Shown here: positions 50,556 through 62,587 of the stretch, in pieces
How the letters are laid out: each line of letters opens with the position of its first letter
How positions within the stretch are numbered: position 1 is the stretch's first letter
From: Salarias fasciatus
Lineage: Eukaryota > Chordata > Actinopteri > Blenniiformes > Blenniidae
Direction of reading: 5' to 3'
DNA length: 64,000 nt
Assembly (NCBI RefSeq): GCF_902148845.1
Contig: NC_043758.1
Coordinates: forward strand, 14,453,177-14,517,176
Program-made: the position numbers and the translations under genes
Notes under the pieces: model-generated
Databases searched by the model: none
The model's input: the letters and a program-made list of their open reading frames with translations, nothing else
Told to the model about the DNA's origin: nothing

Positions 50556-52662
50556 CCCACCTCCGGGAGAGCTTCTCTCATGTCCCGAGGGAGGCTGGGG
50601 ACATTGAGTCCGAGTGGACCATGTTCTCCACCTCCATTGTCGAAGCAGCTGCTCGGAGCTGTGGTCGTAAGGTCTCCGGTGCCTGTCGTGGCGGCAACCC
50701 CCGAACCCGATGGTGGACACCGGAAGTAAGGGCTGCTGTCAAGCTGAAGAAGGAGTCCTATCGAGCCTTGCTGGCTCATGGGACTCCCGAAGCAGCTGAC
50801 GGGTACCGGCAGGCCAAGCGAACTGCAGCCCGAGCAGTTGTGGAGGCAAAAACTCGGGTCTGGGAGGAGTTCGGGGAGGCCATGGAGGAGGACTATCGGT
50901 CGGCCTCGAAGAAATTCTGGCAAACCGTCCGGCGCCTCAGGAGGGGAAAGCAGGTCTCCGCCAACACTGTTTACAGTGGAGGTGGGGAGCTGCTGACCTC
51001 AACTGGGGATATTGTTGGACGGTGGAAGGAATACTTTGAGGACCTCCTCAATCCCATCGCCACGTCTTCCGTGGAGGAAGCAGAGGCTGAGGTCTCAGAG
51101 GTGGACTCGTCCATCACCCAAGCTGAAGTCACTGAGGTGGTTGGCAAGCTCCTCGGTGGCAAGGCACCGGGGGTGGACGAGATTCGGCCTGAGTACCTTA
51201 AGTCTCTGGATGTGCAGGGACTGTCTTGGTTGACACGTCTCTGCAACATCGCGTGGCGGTCGGGGACGGTGCCTCTGGATTGGCAGACCGGGGTAGTGGT
51301 CCCCCTGTTTAAAAAGGGGGACCGGAGGGTGTGCTCCAACTATAGGGGGATTACACTCCTCAGCCTCCCCGGGAAAGTCTATTCCAGGGTACTGGAGAGG
51401 AGGATCCGACCGATAGTCGAACCTCGGATCCAGGAGGAACAATGCGGTTTTCGTCCTGGTCGTGGAACAGTGGACCAGCTCTATACCCTCCATAGGGTGC
51501 TCGAGGGTTCGTGGGAGTTTGCCCAACCAGTCCACATGTGTTTTGTGGATTTGGAGAAGGCATTCGACCGTGTCCCTCGTGGTGTCTTGTGGGGGGTGCT
51601 CCGGGAATACGGAGTCCGGGGCCCCTTGTTAAGGGCCGTCCGGTCTTTGTATGACCGGAGTAGGAGTCTGGTCCGCATTGCCGGCAGTAAGTCGGACCTG
51701 TTCCCGGTGCATGTTGGACTCTGGCAGGGCTGCCCTTTGTCACCGGTTCTGTTCATAATCTTCATGGACAGAATTTCTAGGTGCAGCCAGGGGCCAGAGG
51801 GGGTCCGGTTCGGGAACCACAGGATTTCATCTCTGCTTTTTGCAGATGATGTTGTCCTGTTGGCTTCATCGAACCCGGACCTACAGCATGCACTGGGGCG
51901 GTTCGCAGCCGAGTGTGAAGCGGCAGGGATGAGGATCAGCACCTCCAAATCCGAGGCCATGGTCCTCGACCGGAGGAAGGTGGCTTGCCCCCTCCAGGTT
52001 GGTGGAGAGACCCTAGCCCAAGTGGAGGAGTTCAAGTATCTTGGGGTCTTGTTCACGAGTGGGGGACGGATGGAGTGTGAGATTGACAGGCGGATCGGTG
52101 CAGCGGCTGCAGTGATGCAGTCGTTGTATCGGTCCGTCGTGGTGAAGAAGGAGCTGAGCCGAAAGGCGAAGCTCTCGATTTACCGGTCAATCTACGTTCC
52201 CACCCTCACCTATGGTCATGAGCTTTGGGTCATGACCGAAAGGACAAGATCCCGGATACAAGCGGCCGAAATGAGCTTCCTCCGTAGGGTGGCTGGGCGC
52301 TCCCTTAGAGATAGGGTGAGGAGCTCAGTCACCAGGGAGGAGCTCGGAGTAGAGCCGCTACTCCTCCACATCGAGAGGAACCAGCTGAGGTGGCTCGGAC
52401 ATCTGTTTAGGATGCCTCCTGGACGCCTCCCTAGGGAGGTGTTCCGGGCATGTCCCACTGGGAGGAGACCCCGGGGAAGACCCAGGACACGCTGGAGAGA
52501 CTATGTCTCTCGGCTGGCCTGGGAACGCCTTGGGATCCTCCCAGAGGAGCTGGAGGAAGTGTCTGGGGACAGGGAAGTCTGGGCATCCCTGCTGAGACTG
52601 CTGCCCCCGCGACCCGGCCCCGGATAAGCGGTAGAAAATGGATGGATGGATGGATGGATGGA
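50556..52662 (+). mobile_element. RTE-clade LINE (Rex3-like) with long open frame
   Basis: A frame open to the stop at 52625-52627 encodes the C-terminal two thirds of a LINE protein: linker (RTRWWTPEVRAAVKLKK), reverse transcriptase (GKAPGVDEIRPEYLK, FKKGDRRVCSNYRGITLL, CGFRPGRGTVDQLYTL, FVDLEKAFDRVPR, QGCPLSPVLF, LLFADDVVLLA) and thumb/C-terminal region (PTLTYGHELW, RRPRGRPRTRW). It ends in a GGAT/GATG repeat (52640-52662). A 10-bp target duplication TAAATATTCT flanks it (50546-50555 and 52663-52672). It lacks the endonuclease, so it is a 5'-truncated copy. The open frame and perfect duplication point to recent insertion. Rex3 is my recollection of the family; RTE clade is firmer. Confidence 0.88.
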
Positions 52663-53156
52663 TAAATATTCTGCCAGTGGCCTCTGGTAGAGGAACCGAC
52701 TAGAAGGAGATACCACACAGAAAGTGAGAGAACACATTTTTAAAAAAAAATAAACATTATAACTGAATCAGGAAATTAAAAATACCAATACAAAAGAAAA
52801 ATAAAACATATTATTATGCATACGCTTATTGTTGAAGAACAAGTTTAACGCAATTCCGCTACAAAGATCACACTTTATGCTTAGTGTGCAACAACAAATT
52901 TGCAATTTGGTCATTAAAGTATGTTTCCTTACAGGAAGGGAACCTTTTAAGACCCTGTCTATTTTTTTCTGCTCAGCAGTTTTAGTAATTATATTAACAA
53001 ATAAACAAAAATAGAAAAATAATAGATGATTAATGCTTTTGGAAAAGCTTTGAAGAAAAAAATTGTCATCCAACAACCCATAAGTGTTCAAGTGTTCAAC
53101 TTTCCAATGAGATTAGACATCATGTTTTTTTTTTTTCTTTATGGTTCTCCAAAAGG

Positions 53157-53163
53157 TATAAAT
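53157..53163 (+). promoter_or_regulatory. TATA box of array gene 4
   Basis: TATAAAT, 62 bp before the ATG; the preceding bases (TTCTCCAAAAGG) resemble those at the same site in array gene 5 (CTCTCCCAAAACG), so the core promoter was duplicated with the gene. Confidence 0.55.
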
Positions 53164-53218
53164 GTCACTACAAACAGGCTCATGAGATGCCACCCCGTGA
53201 CTGAGCACATTCATAAAC

Positions 53219-56200
53219 ATGACAGCATACAGGAACCTTTTTTGGTCGCAGTGGCGACCAGTACGGGGTTGGTTCCTTTCCCAGCTGCTATTAGTGGCGT
53301 CTTTGTCTTGGACTGAAGAGCTAATATGCAAGCAAAGAGGTGATCCTGAAAACCCCAGCCTTTTCCAGGATGGAGACATTATTTTGGGGGGAATCTTCTC
53401 TTTTCATACCAGCTGGAAAGTTAGCCAAGATACCTACACGCACAAACCACGGCCACTGCAATGCAACAGGTAATTATACTTAGACTATGCTGCTGCAGAT
53501 GTTTTTCATTTAGCACTACAGGGTTGAAATTATTATAAGCATGACTGTTGGAAATCAACTATTCATCATTTTTCTGAATGCAGTTTAAATTTCAGAGAGT
53601 TCCAGTTCGCCCAGACGATGCTTTTCGCCATCGAGGAAATAAATAACAGTACAGACTTGTTGCCAGGGATCTCTCTGGGCTACAAGTTATATGATAGCTG
53701 TGGTTCTATTGCCAGAAGTACAAGAGCTGCACTCGCACTGGCAAATGGGAATGAAATTGCTTATACGCCCTCTGAAGCACCCTGTGTCTCACCTGCACAA
53801 GTACAGGCCATCGTGGGGGAAACCTCCTCATCTCCCAGCACAGCTATAGCGACTGTCATTGGACCTTTAAATATACCAATGGTGTGTATGGTTAAACACT
53901 GATTAACTGGAAAATAAAAAAAACGTAGAGATTGGCTTCTTTGAATGTTTTATTGTCATTTCACATCCCGTCATATTTTATATTAGTTTAGTTCCTTGTT
54001 GTGCAATGTTTGTAAAATTTATATGCTTCAATCTGACCACGTCTCTTCTTTTAACCTCTTAGATCAGCCACTTTGCCACATGTGCTTGTCTCAGTGATAA
54101 AACAAAATACCCATCCTTTCTCAGAACCATACCCAGCGACTACCACCAGAGCAGAGCCCTGGCTCATTTGGTCAAACACTTTGGATGGACTTGGGTCGGA
54201 GCGATTAGAACCAATGATGATTATGGCAATAATGGCATGGCTACTTTCACTGAAACGGCACAGCAGCTGGGAATCTGTCTGGAATACTCTGTTCCGTTTT
54301 ACAGAACAGATTCAGAAGATAAAATTGAAAAGATAATAGGTATAATAAAATCCTCAACTTCAAAGGTAATTGTTGCCTTCCTTTCACATAAAGATATGGA
54401 TGTGTTGATTCCTGAGTTATCCCAATACAACCTGACTGGATACCAGTGGGTTGGCAGTGAATCATGGATCGTTGACTCTCAAACTGCAGCAATTGATAAG
54501 CAACATATTCTGGATGGGGCTATAGGACTTTCCATCCCCAAAGCGCATGTCACCGGCCTGAAAGAGTTCATGTTGGATGTAAAGCCTCTAAATGTATCAG
54601 GCAGTGAAATGTTCACAGAGTTCTGGGAGACATTATTCAACTGCAGGCTTAAGCAGTCAGAGTCATCAGCAGGAGCTGACAGAGAGTGTACCGGACATGA
54701 AGATCTGACTGGAGTTCAAAACAGCTTCACTGATATGTCTCTGATGCCCATTTTCAACAATGTCTATAAAGGAGTGTATGCTGTGGCTCATGCACTTCAT
54801 AAAATACTCAGCTGTAAAAAGACATGTAACAACACAGTGAAACTAGAGCCATTCACGGTGAGATTTGCAATGCATTCCTTTAAATCAACTATGAGCAGCA
54901 TCTTTGCTTAAACCTTCAAGAATTCATCACTGTGGATTCACATGTTCTTGAACTTCATGCTTTGTTTTTTTCTTCTTCAGATTTTACAGCAAATAAGGAA
55001 GACCAATTTCAAAACAAAGGAAGGAGATGAAGTTTACTTTAATGTGAATGGAGATCCGCCTGCAAAGTATGAAATTGTTAACTGGCAACCAAGAGAAAAT
55101 AATATTGTGGACTTTGTTCAAGTTGGTCTTTATGACACAACTGTACCTGCTGGCAAACAGCTAAACTGGCAAAACAAATCTTTAATTTGGGCACAAAACT
55201 CCCTTGAGGTGATCTGCTACATACTTATGAGTAATAATGTTTACTGCATGGTTGACACAGATATTAATTAATTCTGTTTTGAGGCATCTAAATGGATGTT
55301 AAAGTAAAGTAAAAACATCACACTATTGCATCTTTGTGCTTTCTTCAATGCAGGTGCCGGTGTCTGTTTGCAGTGAAAAGTGTCCTCCAGGAACACGGAA
55401 AGTTCTCCAGAAAGGGAAACCTGTCTGCTGCTACGACTGTGTTCAGTGTGCTGAAGGCGAAATCAGCAATAACACAGGTGTTGTAAAATTTATTCCCGAC
55501 TTTGACAAGAGTTCAGCTTTCTGATTTTCTGTGAATGAAAAGACCAAGTCCAAGTCACACAACAATTGTAAAAACGGGCCTAATTCGAACTAATTTACAA
55601 GAGCTTCCACTCTAAATCTATAATCCATGGGCAGTACCAAGGACATTCAGTCTTATGAAAAATATCTAGTAATCCATCTAATATTGAATATGGAATAATT
55701 AGTGCTGTCAATTTTAATCGCGATTAATCCATTGAGGTCTGCCAATTGGGTCAAAGAAAAGAACTAGAGGATAATAGTGTTTTTTTCCTGACATTGGGAC
55801 TGATTTATGAGGATTAGATTCTTCATTGCAATTAATCTCAACTTTAAAAAAAGTTAATTGTTGACAGTTCTCCATGAATTAATCACGATTAATTGCGATC
55901 AATGCGATTAAATTGCGATCAATGCGATTAAAACTGACAGCACTAGGAATAATATGAATATTCAATTCAATATATTCAATATGTGAGGGGATGCAGCTGA
56001 AAAACATAAATATAAAATCATTTTGAATAATATTTCCATGAAGATTATCCCATGAAATGTAATATATCTGTCAACTTTACTTTTCAGACTCTATTAACTG
56101 TGTGAGATGTCACCCTGAGTTCTGGCCAAATGAGAGAAGAGATGCCTGCATAAAGAAGGAGGCTGTGTTTCTATCATATGAAGAGATTATGGGCGCCCTG

Positions 56201-57004
56201 CTCACTGCAGCATCTTTATTTGGAACGTGCATGACTGCTGTTGTGGCTTTCATTTTCTTCAGATACAGAAAAACTCCCATAGTCAGGGCCAACAACTCAG
56301 AGCTGAGCTTCCTGCTGCTCTTCTCTTTGACTCTGTGCTTCCTGTGCTCTCTGACCTTCATCGGCCGGCCCTCCGAGTGGTCCTGCATGCTGAGACACAC
56401 GGCGTTTGGCATCACCTTCGTCCTCTGTATCTCCTGTGTGCTGGGGAAGACTATGGTGGTGTTGATGGCCTTCAGGTCCACACTCCCAGGCAGTAATGTG
56501 ATGAAATGGTTTGGGCCTGCACAGCAGAGACTCAGCGTCCTGGGTTTCACTCTGATACAAGTGATCATATGTGTCCTCTGGTTAACAATTTCTCCTCCTT
56601 TCCCTTTTAAGAATTTTAAGGAACTCAAAGACAAAATAATCTTGGAGTGTGCTCTGGGCTCACCTGTAGGTTTCTGGGCTGTTCTCGGCTACATTGGACT
56701 TTTGGCCATTTTGTGCTTCATCTTTGCTTTCCTGGCTCGGAAACTGCCTGATAATTTCAATGAAGCCAAATTCATCACCTTCAGCATGCTGATATTCTGT
56801 GCAGTGTGGATCACCTTCATCCCGGCTTATGTCAGCTCTCCTGGGAAGTTCAGTGTTGCTGTAGAGATTTTTGCTATTCTGGCTTCCAGCTATGGACTGC
56901 TGATTTGTATCTTCTTTCCAAAATGTTACGTGATCTTACTGAAACCAGAGAAGAACACAAAAAAGAATGTGATGGGGAAGGGGGCACGTGCAGCATCACC
57001 CTGA
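53219..57004 (+). CDS. V2R/OlfC receptor, array gene 4, 870 aa
   Basis: Six exons: 53219-53469, 53584-53881, 54063-54857, 54981-55208, 55354-55477, 56088-57004, with GT/AG introns and continuous frame. The start gives a long N-terminus ([20 protein letters not shown]...) before a hydrophobic [11 protein letters not shown] core. Flytrap to about 524, cysteine-rich domain 525-565 ([14 protein letters not shown] ... KPVCCYDC), then the 7TM. Contact residues: Ser (TSSSPST), Thr (FATC), Asp (PSD), Tyr (DYGNNGM), Glu (GSESW). Intron 5 carries a hAT MITE (55700-55945). It is a close duplicate of array gene 5: the 7TM exons are almost the same, whereas the first exons differ widely. Helix-region text matches the family consensus ([19 protein letters not shown]). 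Confidence 0.93.
55700..55945. mobile_element. hAT MITE in intron 5 of array gene 4
   Basis: Inverted ends TAGTGCTGTCAATTTTAATC and GATTAAAACTGACAGCACTA, bordered by a perfect 8-bp duplication GGAATAAT (55692-55699, 55946-55953). It contains a short tandem duplication of GCGATCAATGCGATTAAA. Array gene 5 has nothing similar in its intron 5, so the element landed after, or was lost since, their duplication. Confidence 0.85.
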
Positions 57005-57159
57005 AAACTGAAAGCAATCTGTGAAAAAGACACATGTAACGGGAGTAAGATTTTTACATAACTATTTAACCACACTGTCAAATAATTAAATATTAATGTT
57101 TATCATCCTGCTTTCTTCTGATTTAATTATTTTCTGTCAGTCAAAGTCACTTACGCAAA

Positions 57160-57290
57160 TGGTAAATGCACTACTCTTATATAGTGCTTTCTTCACAGCA
57201 TGAACAGAGCCCAACGCGCTTTACACTGCATTATCACATTCACCCATTCACACGCACATTCACACTCCAATGGAGGTGTGGTCATATCTT
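57160..57290 (-). repeat. SINE tail fragment
   Basis: Carries 'atatagtgctttcttcac', 'gcgctttacactgcattatc' and 'cacattcacccattcacac', matching the body and tail of the SINE at 23972-24231. The tRNA head is missing. Confidence 0.5.
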
Positions 57291-58126
57291 TTTCCAAGAA
57301 CAAAGAGTGTGGTGTGCATCTCATAGGTAAACCACAGGAGTTGATCTAAGGATCCACTGGAAACCACTAATGACCGTAAACATTTACTTCCACTTACTAA
57401 ATCAATAATCTGAATACTATGAAGGAAGCAAGCCTTATAATTATTTTTTAAGTCATAACCTAAAACTTTTTTAGCTCATCAAAAGTAATTTTTACAATAA
57501 GTATTGATGAGGATATATATTCTGTGTCTTAGTGACAGATTTAATTTGAAAGCATTTTTTAAATTCCTGTTTTGGGCATAGTCAGCTCAAAGACAATGTG
57601 AATATATTTTTATTAAAGACAACATTTTCAGCTTTGATTTGGTATCAGACTGCACAAGAACTCTATTTCACATTGCTGGCTGGTTGAAGCCAAAATAGAA
57701 CTAAAAGCAAATCTGATGAGAGTTTTTTACTGGGCATGACTGAATTTATAATATTACTGGCATTACAATCATGGATCATACATGTTATTACACTATTGGC
57801 ATGCTATTAAATCATGGACTTTATTGCACTTTATTATCAAAAATTAAGGTGTTATTGGCAGATATTACAGTATTGGCCATTAAAACATTTTTCATTGTTG
57901 CAAGCTATTTCTATTTGTGCTTTTAAAATGTATTTAAAAGTAAAATAAAATTTGCGTATTTAAGTTGACAATAAAATTAATCAGTTTGATTTGACGATCT
58001 CACATATCTAAAGATTTTGAAAATAATATTCCAATGCAACATAAAAAGACAAATAAATAAATGTATTTCTTAATGTGGTTATCTCCCACCCTGTCCGATT
58101 CATATTTCCAACGCTCTCCCAAAACG

Positions 58127-58134
58127 TATAAATA
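58127..58134 (+). promoter_or_regulatory. TATA box of array gene 5
   Basis: TATAAATA, 40 bp before the ATG at 58167, in a context shared with array gene 4. Confidence 0.6.
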
Positions 58135-58166
58135 CTGGAGCAAACAGTTTGGTTCCGGCAGACAGC

Positions 58167-61100
58167 ATGACGTCCACACACAAGTGGCCCGAGCAGGGGT
58201 GGGCCCTTCTGCAGGTCCTGCTGGTGGCAACCTTCTCCCAGGCTGAGGAGCCAGTGTGCAGACACAGAGGGGATCCTGAAAGCCCTCAGCTGTTCAAGAG
58301 TGGAGACATTATGTTGGGGGGGATCTTATCTTTCCACAGCAGCTGGAGAGACAGACAAGAAACCTACATGAACAAACCCAAGCCACTGCAATGCACCAGG
58401 TAAATTTCACCAGCACATAAAAAGTCTGATTCGCAAAATGTGTAGTGAATTATTTGCAAACCGAGAAGAGCAGTTTTTTATATTTGCTTTTGAAGTGTTA
58501 CTTACATCTTGTCTGTAATATTATGACTGAATGATTTATTGACAGTGGAGTAGTTTTTATTTCAGGAAGATATTATTTTAATATTTTCTCTTCTTTATTG
58601 TATGAATATAGTTTGAACTTTAGAGACTTCCAGTTTGCCCAGGCAATGCTTTTTGCCATTGAGGAGATTAATAACAGCACAGCTTTACTACCGGGAATCT
58701 CTCTGGGATACAAAATCTATGATATCTGTGGCTCCATAGCCAGAAGTGTGGGAGTTGCACTCGCCCTGGCTAACAGTAATGATGTTTCTTCTGCACTCCC
58801 AAAAGAACCATGCACCAAACCTGCTCAGGTTCAGGCCATAATCGGAGAGACTTCTTCCTCTCCTTGTATGGCAATAGCAACTGTTATCGGACCCCTTCAG
58901 ATCCCACTGGTTGGTAATAACGATAAAAGTGAAATGGCATTTCATGAAACTGTTGGTCTGTTTTTATTCCCATGTTACTGAAGAGAATTATGTACAGTAT
59001 ATGCATTTTTTATTCTTTCTCTTGTTATTTTAGATCAGCCACTTTGCCACATGTGCTTGTCTCAGTGATAAAACAAAATACCCATCCTTTCTCAGAACCA
59101 TACCCAGCGACTACTACCAGAGCAGAGCCCTGGCTCAGCTCGTCAAACACTTTGGATGGACTTGGGTCGGAGCGATTAGATCAAACAATGATTATGGCAA
59201 CAATGGCATGGCTACTTTCACTGAAACGGCACAGCAGCTGGGAATCTGTCTGGAATATTCTGTGTCCTTCTTCAGAACGGATCCAGCTGAGAAAATACAA
59301 ACTATCATTGATATCATCAAGGCTTCCACCTCCAAGGTGATTGTGGCCTTTCTCTCCCTCATGGACATGGATGTTTTAATACATGAGTTGTCGCAGCACA
59401 ACCTGACTGGGCGCCAGTGGGTTGGAACTGAGGCCTGGATATTTGACTCTCAAACAGCAGCAATGGATAAGCAACGTATCCTGGATGGGGCTATAGGTCT
59501 CTCCATCCCCAAAGCGCATGTTACTGGCTTCAAAGAGTTCATGTTGGACGTGAGGCCTCTAAATTTATCTGGCAATGAAATATTCACAAAGTTTTGGGAG
59601 AAGTCTTTTAACTGCAAATTCAAGCAGTCAAAGTCATCAGCAGGAGTTGACAGAGAGTGTACCGGACATGAAGATCTGACTGGAGTTGAAAACAGCTTCA
59701 CTGATATGTCTCTGATGCCAATTATCAACAATGTCTATAAAGGAGTGTATGCTGTGGCTCATGCACTTCATAAAATACTCGACTGTAAAGAAACATGCAA
59801 TAAAATCCTGAAACTAGATCCATTTATGGTGAGTTTGATCAAAACTTGACTATTCTGTGCATCAGGTCACTATTTCAATCTCATACATCTTAAAAGACAT
59901 GAAAGTCTTTCAGAAAACAGAATTTATTTTTTCTTTTTTAGATTTTGCAGCACATCAGTAACATTCGCTTCAAAACCAAGGAGGGGGATGAGGTTTACTT
60001 TAATGAAAACGGAGATCCTCCAGCAAAGTATGAAATAGTAAATTGGAAGAGAAGAGAAAATGACAATGTGGACTTTGTCACAGTGGGACTTTATGATGCA
60101 TCGCTGCCTGCAGGAAAACAGCTGATACTGCAAGACAACTCTTTAATCTGGGCACAGAATTCACATCATGTAAGCAGCCATTGCATTATCAACTGTTTTG
60201 ACTCTGCACTGAGATCAGTAAAAATAAAAATGCACAGAAAACACGAAATGAGCGTCTCACAGTGCTTTTTGTCCATGCAGGTGCCCGTGTCAGTTTGCAG
60301 TGAAAAGTGTCCTCCAGGAACACGGAAGGTTCTCCAGAAAGGAAAGCCTGTCTGCTGCTATGACTGTGTACAGTGTGCTGAAGGCGAAATCAGCAACAGT
60401 ATAGGTGGATTACAAGTATAATTACATCAACAAAAAGAGGTTTCAGTAGAAATCACAAGATTATAATTGAATAATTCGAAGAAAGTTCATTCCAATTTCT
60501 AATCTAAATAATTAAATCATGATGCGTATTTAGAATACAGCGTATGAAGATAAATAGTTAAGAGTTTAGATATTTTATCTGTTTTTTCAATACTCCAACA
60601 AAGAGCACAATGGACTGGCTTCAAATTTTGATAGCAATTTTAAAAATGTCACTGCATACCAATAACTTATGTTACACACTGTATTTATGATTTCCATGAC
60701 TTTAAAGCCAAAAATGGAACAGAAATTGCTTGAAATCTGCATACAACAATTTAAATATAAACTTGTCGTTTGAATCAAACCTTGAGGAAAATTTACATTT
60801 CCATGAATTCTAAAGACACAGATAAATCCACGCAACATACAGACATGAATGGACAATTTTTCCGAACTGTTTGTGTATATTCTCATTTGTCCGGGCAGTC
60901 TCCCTACAACTGAATCAGGTTCGAGGCAGGTACCATAAGTCCAGTTGATGCAATTTTTTTTGCAATTTCACAGAAATCATATGACAAACCACACTCATAA
61001 AAAAGAGATGATAAGGGTTCATCTGTTAGTGTCATATATAAGACATATATTATAGATTAAACCAAATTTGTTGCTGTTTTACAGATTCTTTCACCTGTGT

Positions 61101-61998
61101 GAGATGTCACCCTGAGTTCTGGTCAAATGAGAGAAGAGATGCCTGCATAAAGAAGGAGGCTGTGTTTCTATCATATGAAGAGATTATGGGCGCCCTGCTC
61201 ACTGCAGCATCTTTATTTGGAACGTGCATGACTGCTGCTGTGGCTTTCATTTTCTTCAGATACAGAAAAACTCCCATAGTCAGGGCCAACAACTCTGAGC
61301 TGAGCTTCCTGCTGCTCTTCTCTTTGACTCTGTGCTTCCTGTGCTCTCTGACCTTCATCGGCCGGCCCTCCGAGTGGTCCTGCATGCTGAGACACACGGC
61401 GTTTGGCATCACCTTCGTCCTCTGTATCTCCTGTGTGCTGGGGAAGACTATGGTGGTGTTGATGGCCTTCAGGTCCACACTCCCAGGCAGTAATGTGATG
61501 AAATGGTTTGGGCCTGCACAGCAGAGACTCAGCGTCCTGGGTTTCACTCTGATACAAGTGATCATATGTGTCCTCTGGTTAACAATTTCTCCTCCTTTCC
61601 CTTTTAAGAATTTTACGAAGCTCAAAGACAAAATAATCTTGGAGTGTGCTCTGGGCTCACCTGTAGGTTTCTGGGCTGTTCTCGGCTACATTGGACTTTT
61701 GGCCATTTTGTGCTTCATCTTTGCTTTCCTGGCTCGGAAACTGCCTGATAATTTCAATGAAGCCAAATTCATCACCTTCAGCATGCTGATATTCTGTGCA
61801 GTGTGGATCACCTTCATCCCGGCTTATGTCAGCTCTCCTGGGAAGTTCAGTGTTGCTGTGGAGATTTTTGCTATTCTGGCTTCCAGTTTTGGACTGCTGA
61901 TTTGTATTTTTGTCCCAAAATGTTATGTAATCTTACTGAAACCAGAGAAGAACACAAAAAAGAATATAATGGGGAAGGGGGCACAAACATCACTTTAA
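58167..61998 (+). CDS. V2R/OlfC receptor, array gene 5, 863 aa
   Basis: Six exons: 58167-58399, 58612-58909, 59034-59828, 59942-60169, 60281-60404, 61085-61998; all GT/AG, frame continuous. The exon 2 donor (CTG|GTTGGT) is weak, with a better-looking GGTAAT four bases on that would break the frame. Start [20 protein letters not shown] gives a signal peptide. Flytrap to about 518, cysteine-rich domain 519-559, 7TM to 863. Contact residues: Ser (TSSSPCM), Thr (FATC), Asp (PSD), Tyr (DYGNNGM), Glu (GTEAW). Compared with array gene 4, the segment after the binding Ser changes from Ser-Thr to Cys-Met, a candidate for altered ligand choice. A polyadenylation signal AATAAA is at 62228-62233. Confidence 0.93.
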
Positions 61999-62587
61999 GA
62001 TCTCAATACACTCTGTGTGTCTATACATTCTATTTCATATTATGATTTTCTTTAAGTTATATATAAGCTCATGTGCTTGAGTTGCTTTTAAAAGTTACTA
62101 AAAAAAACGGAGGGATGAGAAACTAAGCCCACTGCTAAGCACTTTAGACATCAAGTCATACCTTTGTACAGGATCAGCGATCAGCACCTCCTCCGTTGGA
62201 TAATGTATTACAGACAATGAAAAATTAATAAAGGGGGGAAAAAGTTGAATAACTCAGATGAAATATTCCAGGCTCACTTTTTCTTTTCTTTTTTTAAGTA
62301 AATTACTGAAGTTGTAACTTGTGAAAACATAAAAGAAAACGTCTCACCTCAAAGTTTAACTTCATACTTGGAGAAGTTTGTTGGTGAAATGATGCATTAC
62401 ATCTGTGATTACTCTGTCTGGCAGATAACACACAAGTTCTGTCAGATAGATCTGGGAAAAAAACAAAAAACAATTATAACTACGTATTTGAGTAAAGCAA
62501 AAGAAAAAAAATTGAATAAAATAAAAAATAAAAATGAAAAAGTAATAACAAAAAAAAATTGTTAAAAATTACCAAAAATTGTTTATT
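61999..62587. other. 3' flank of array gene 5
   Basis: AT-rich with a likely polyadenylation signal (AATAAA at 62228-62233) and an A-rich stretch near 62457-62570. No further receptor starts within the window. Confidence 0.45.

Noticed and set aside
56110-56634. 174-aa minus-strand open frame opposite the 7TM exon, repeated at 61107-61631 and in related form at 36593-37252 and 49475-49804
   Set aside because: Its recurrence only mirrors conservation of the sense-strand receptor exon; there is no start context or splice evidence for an antisense gene.
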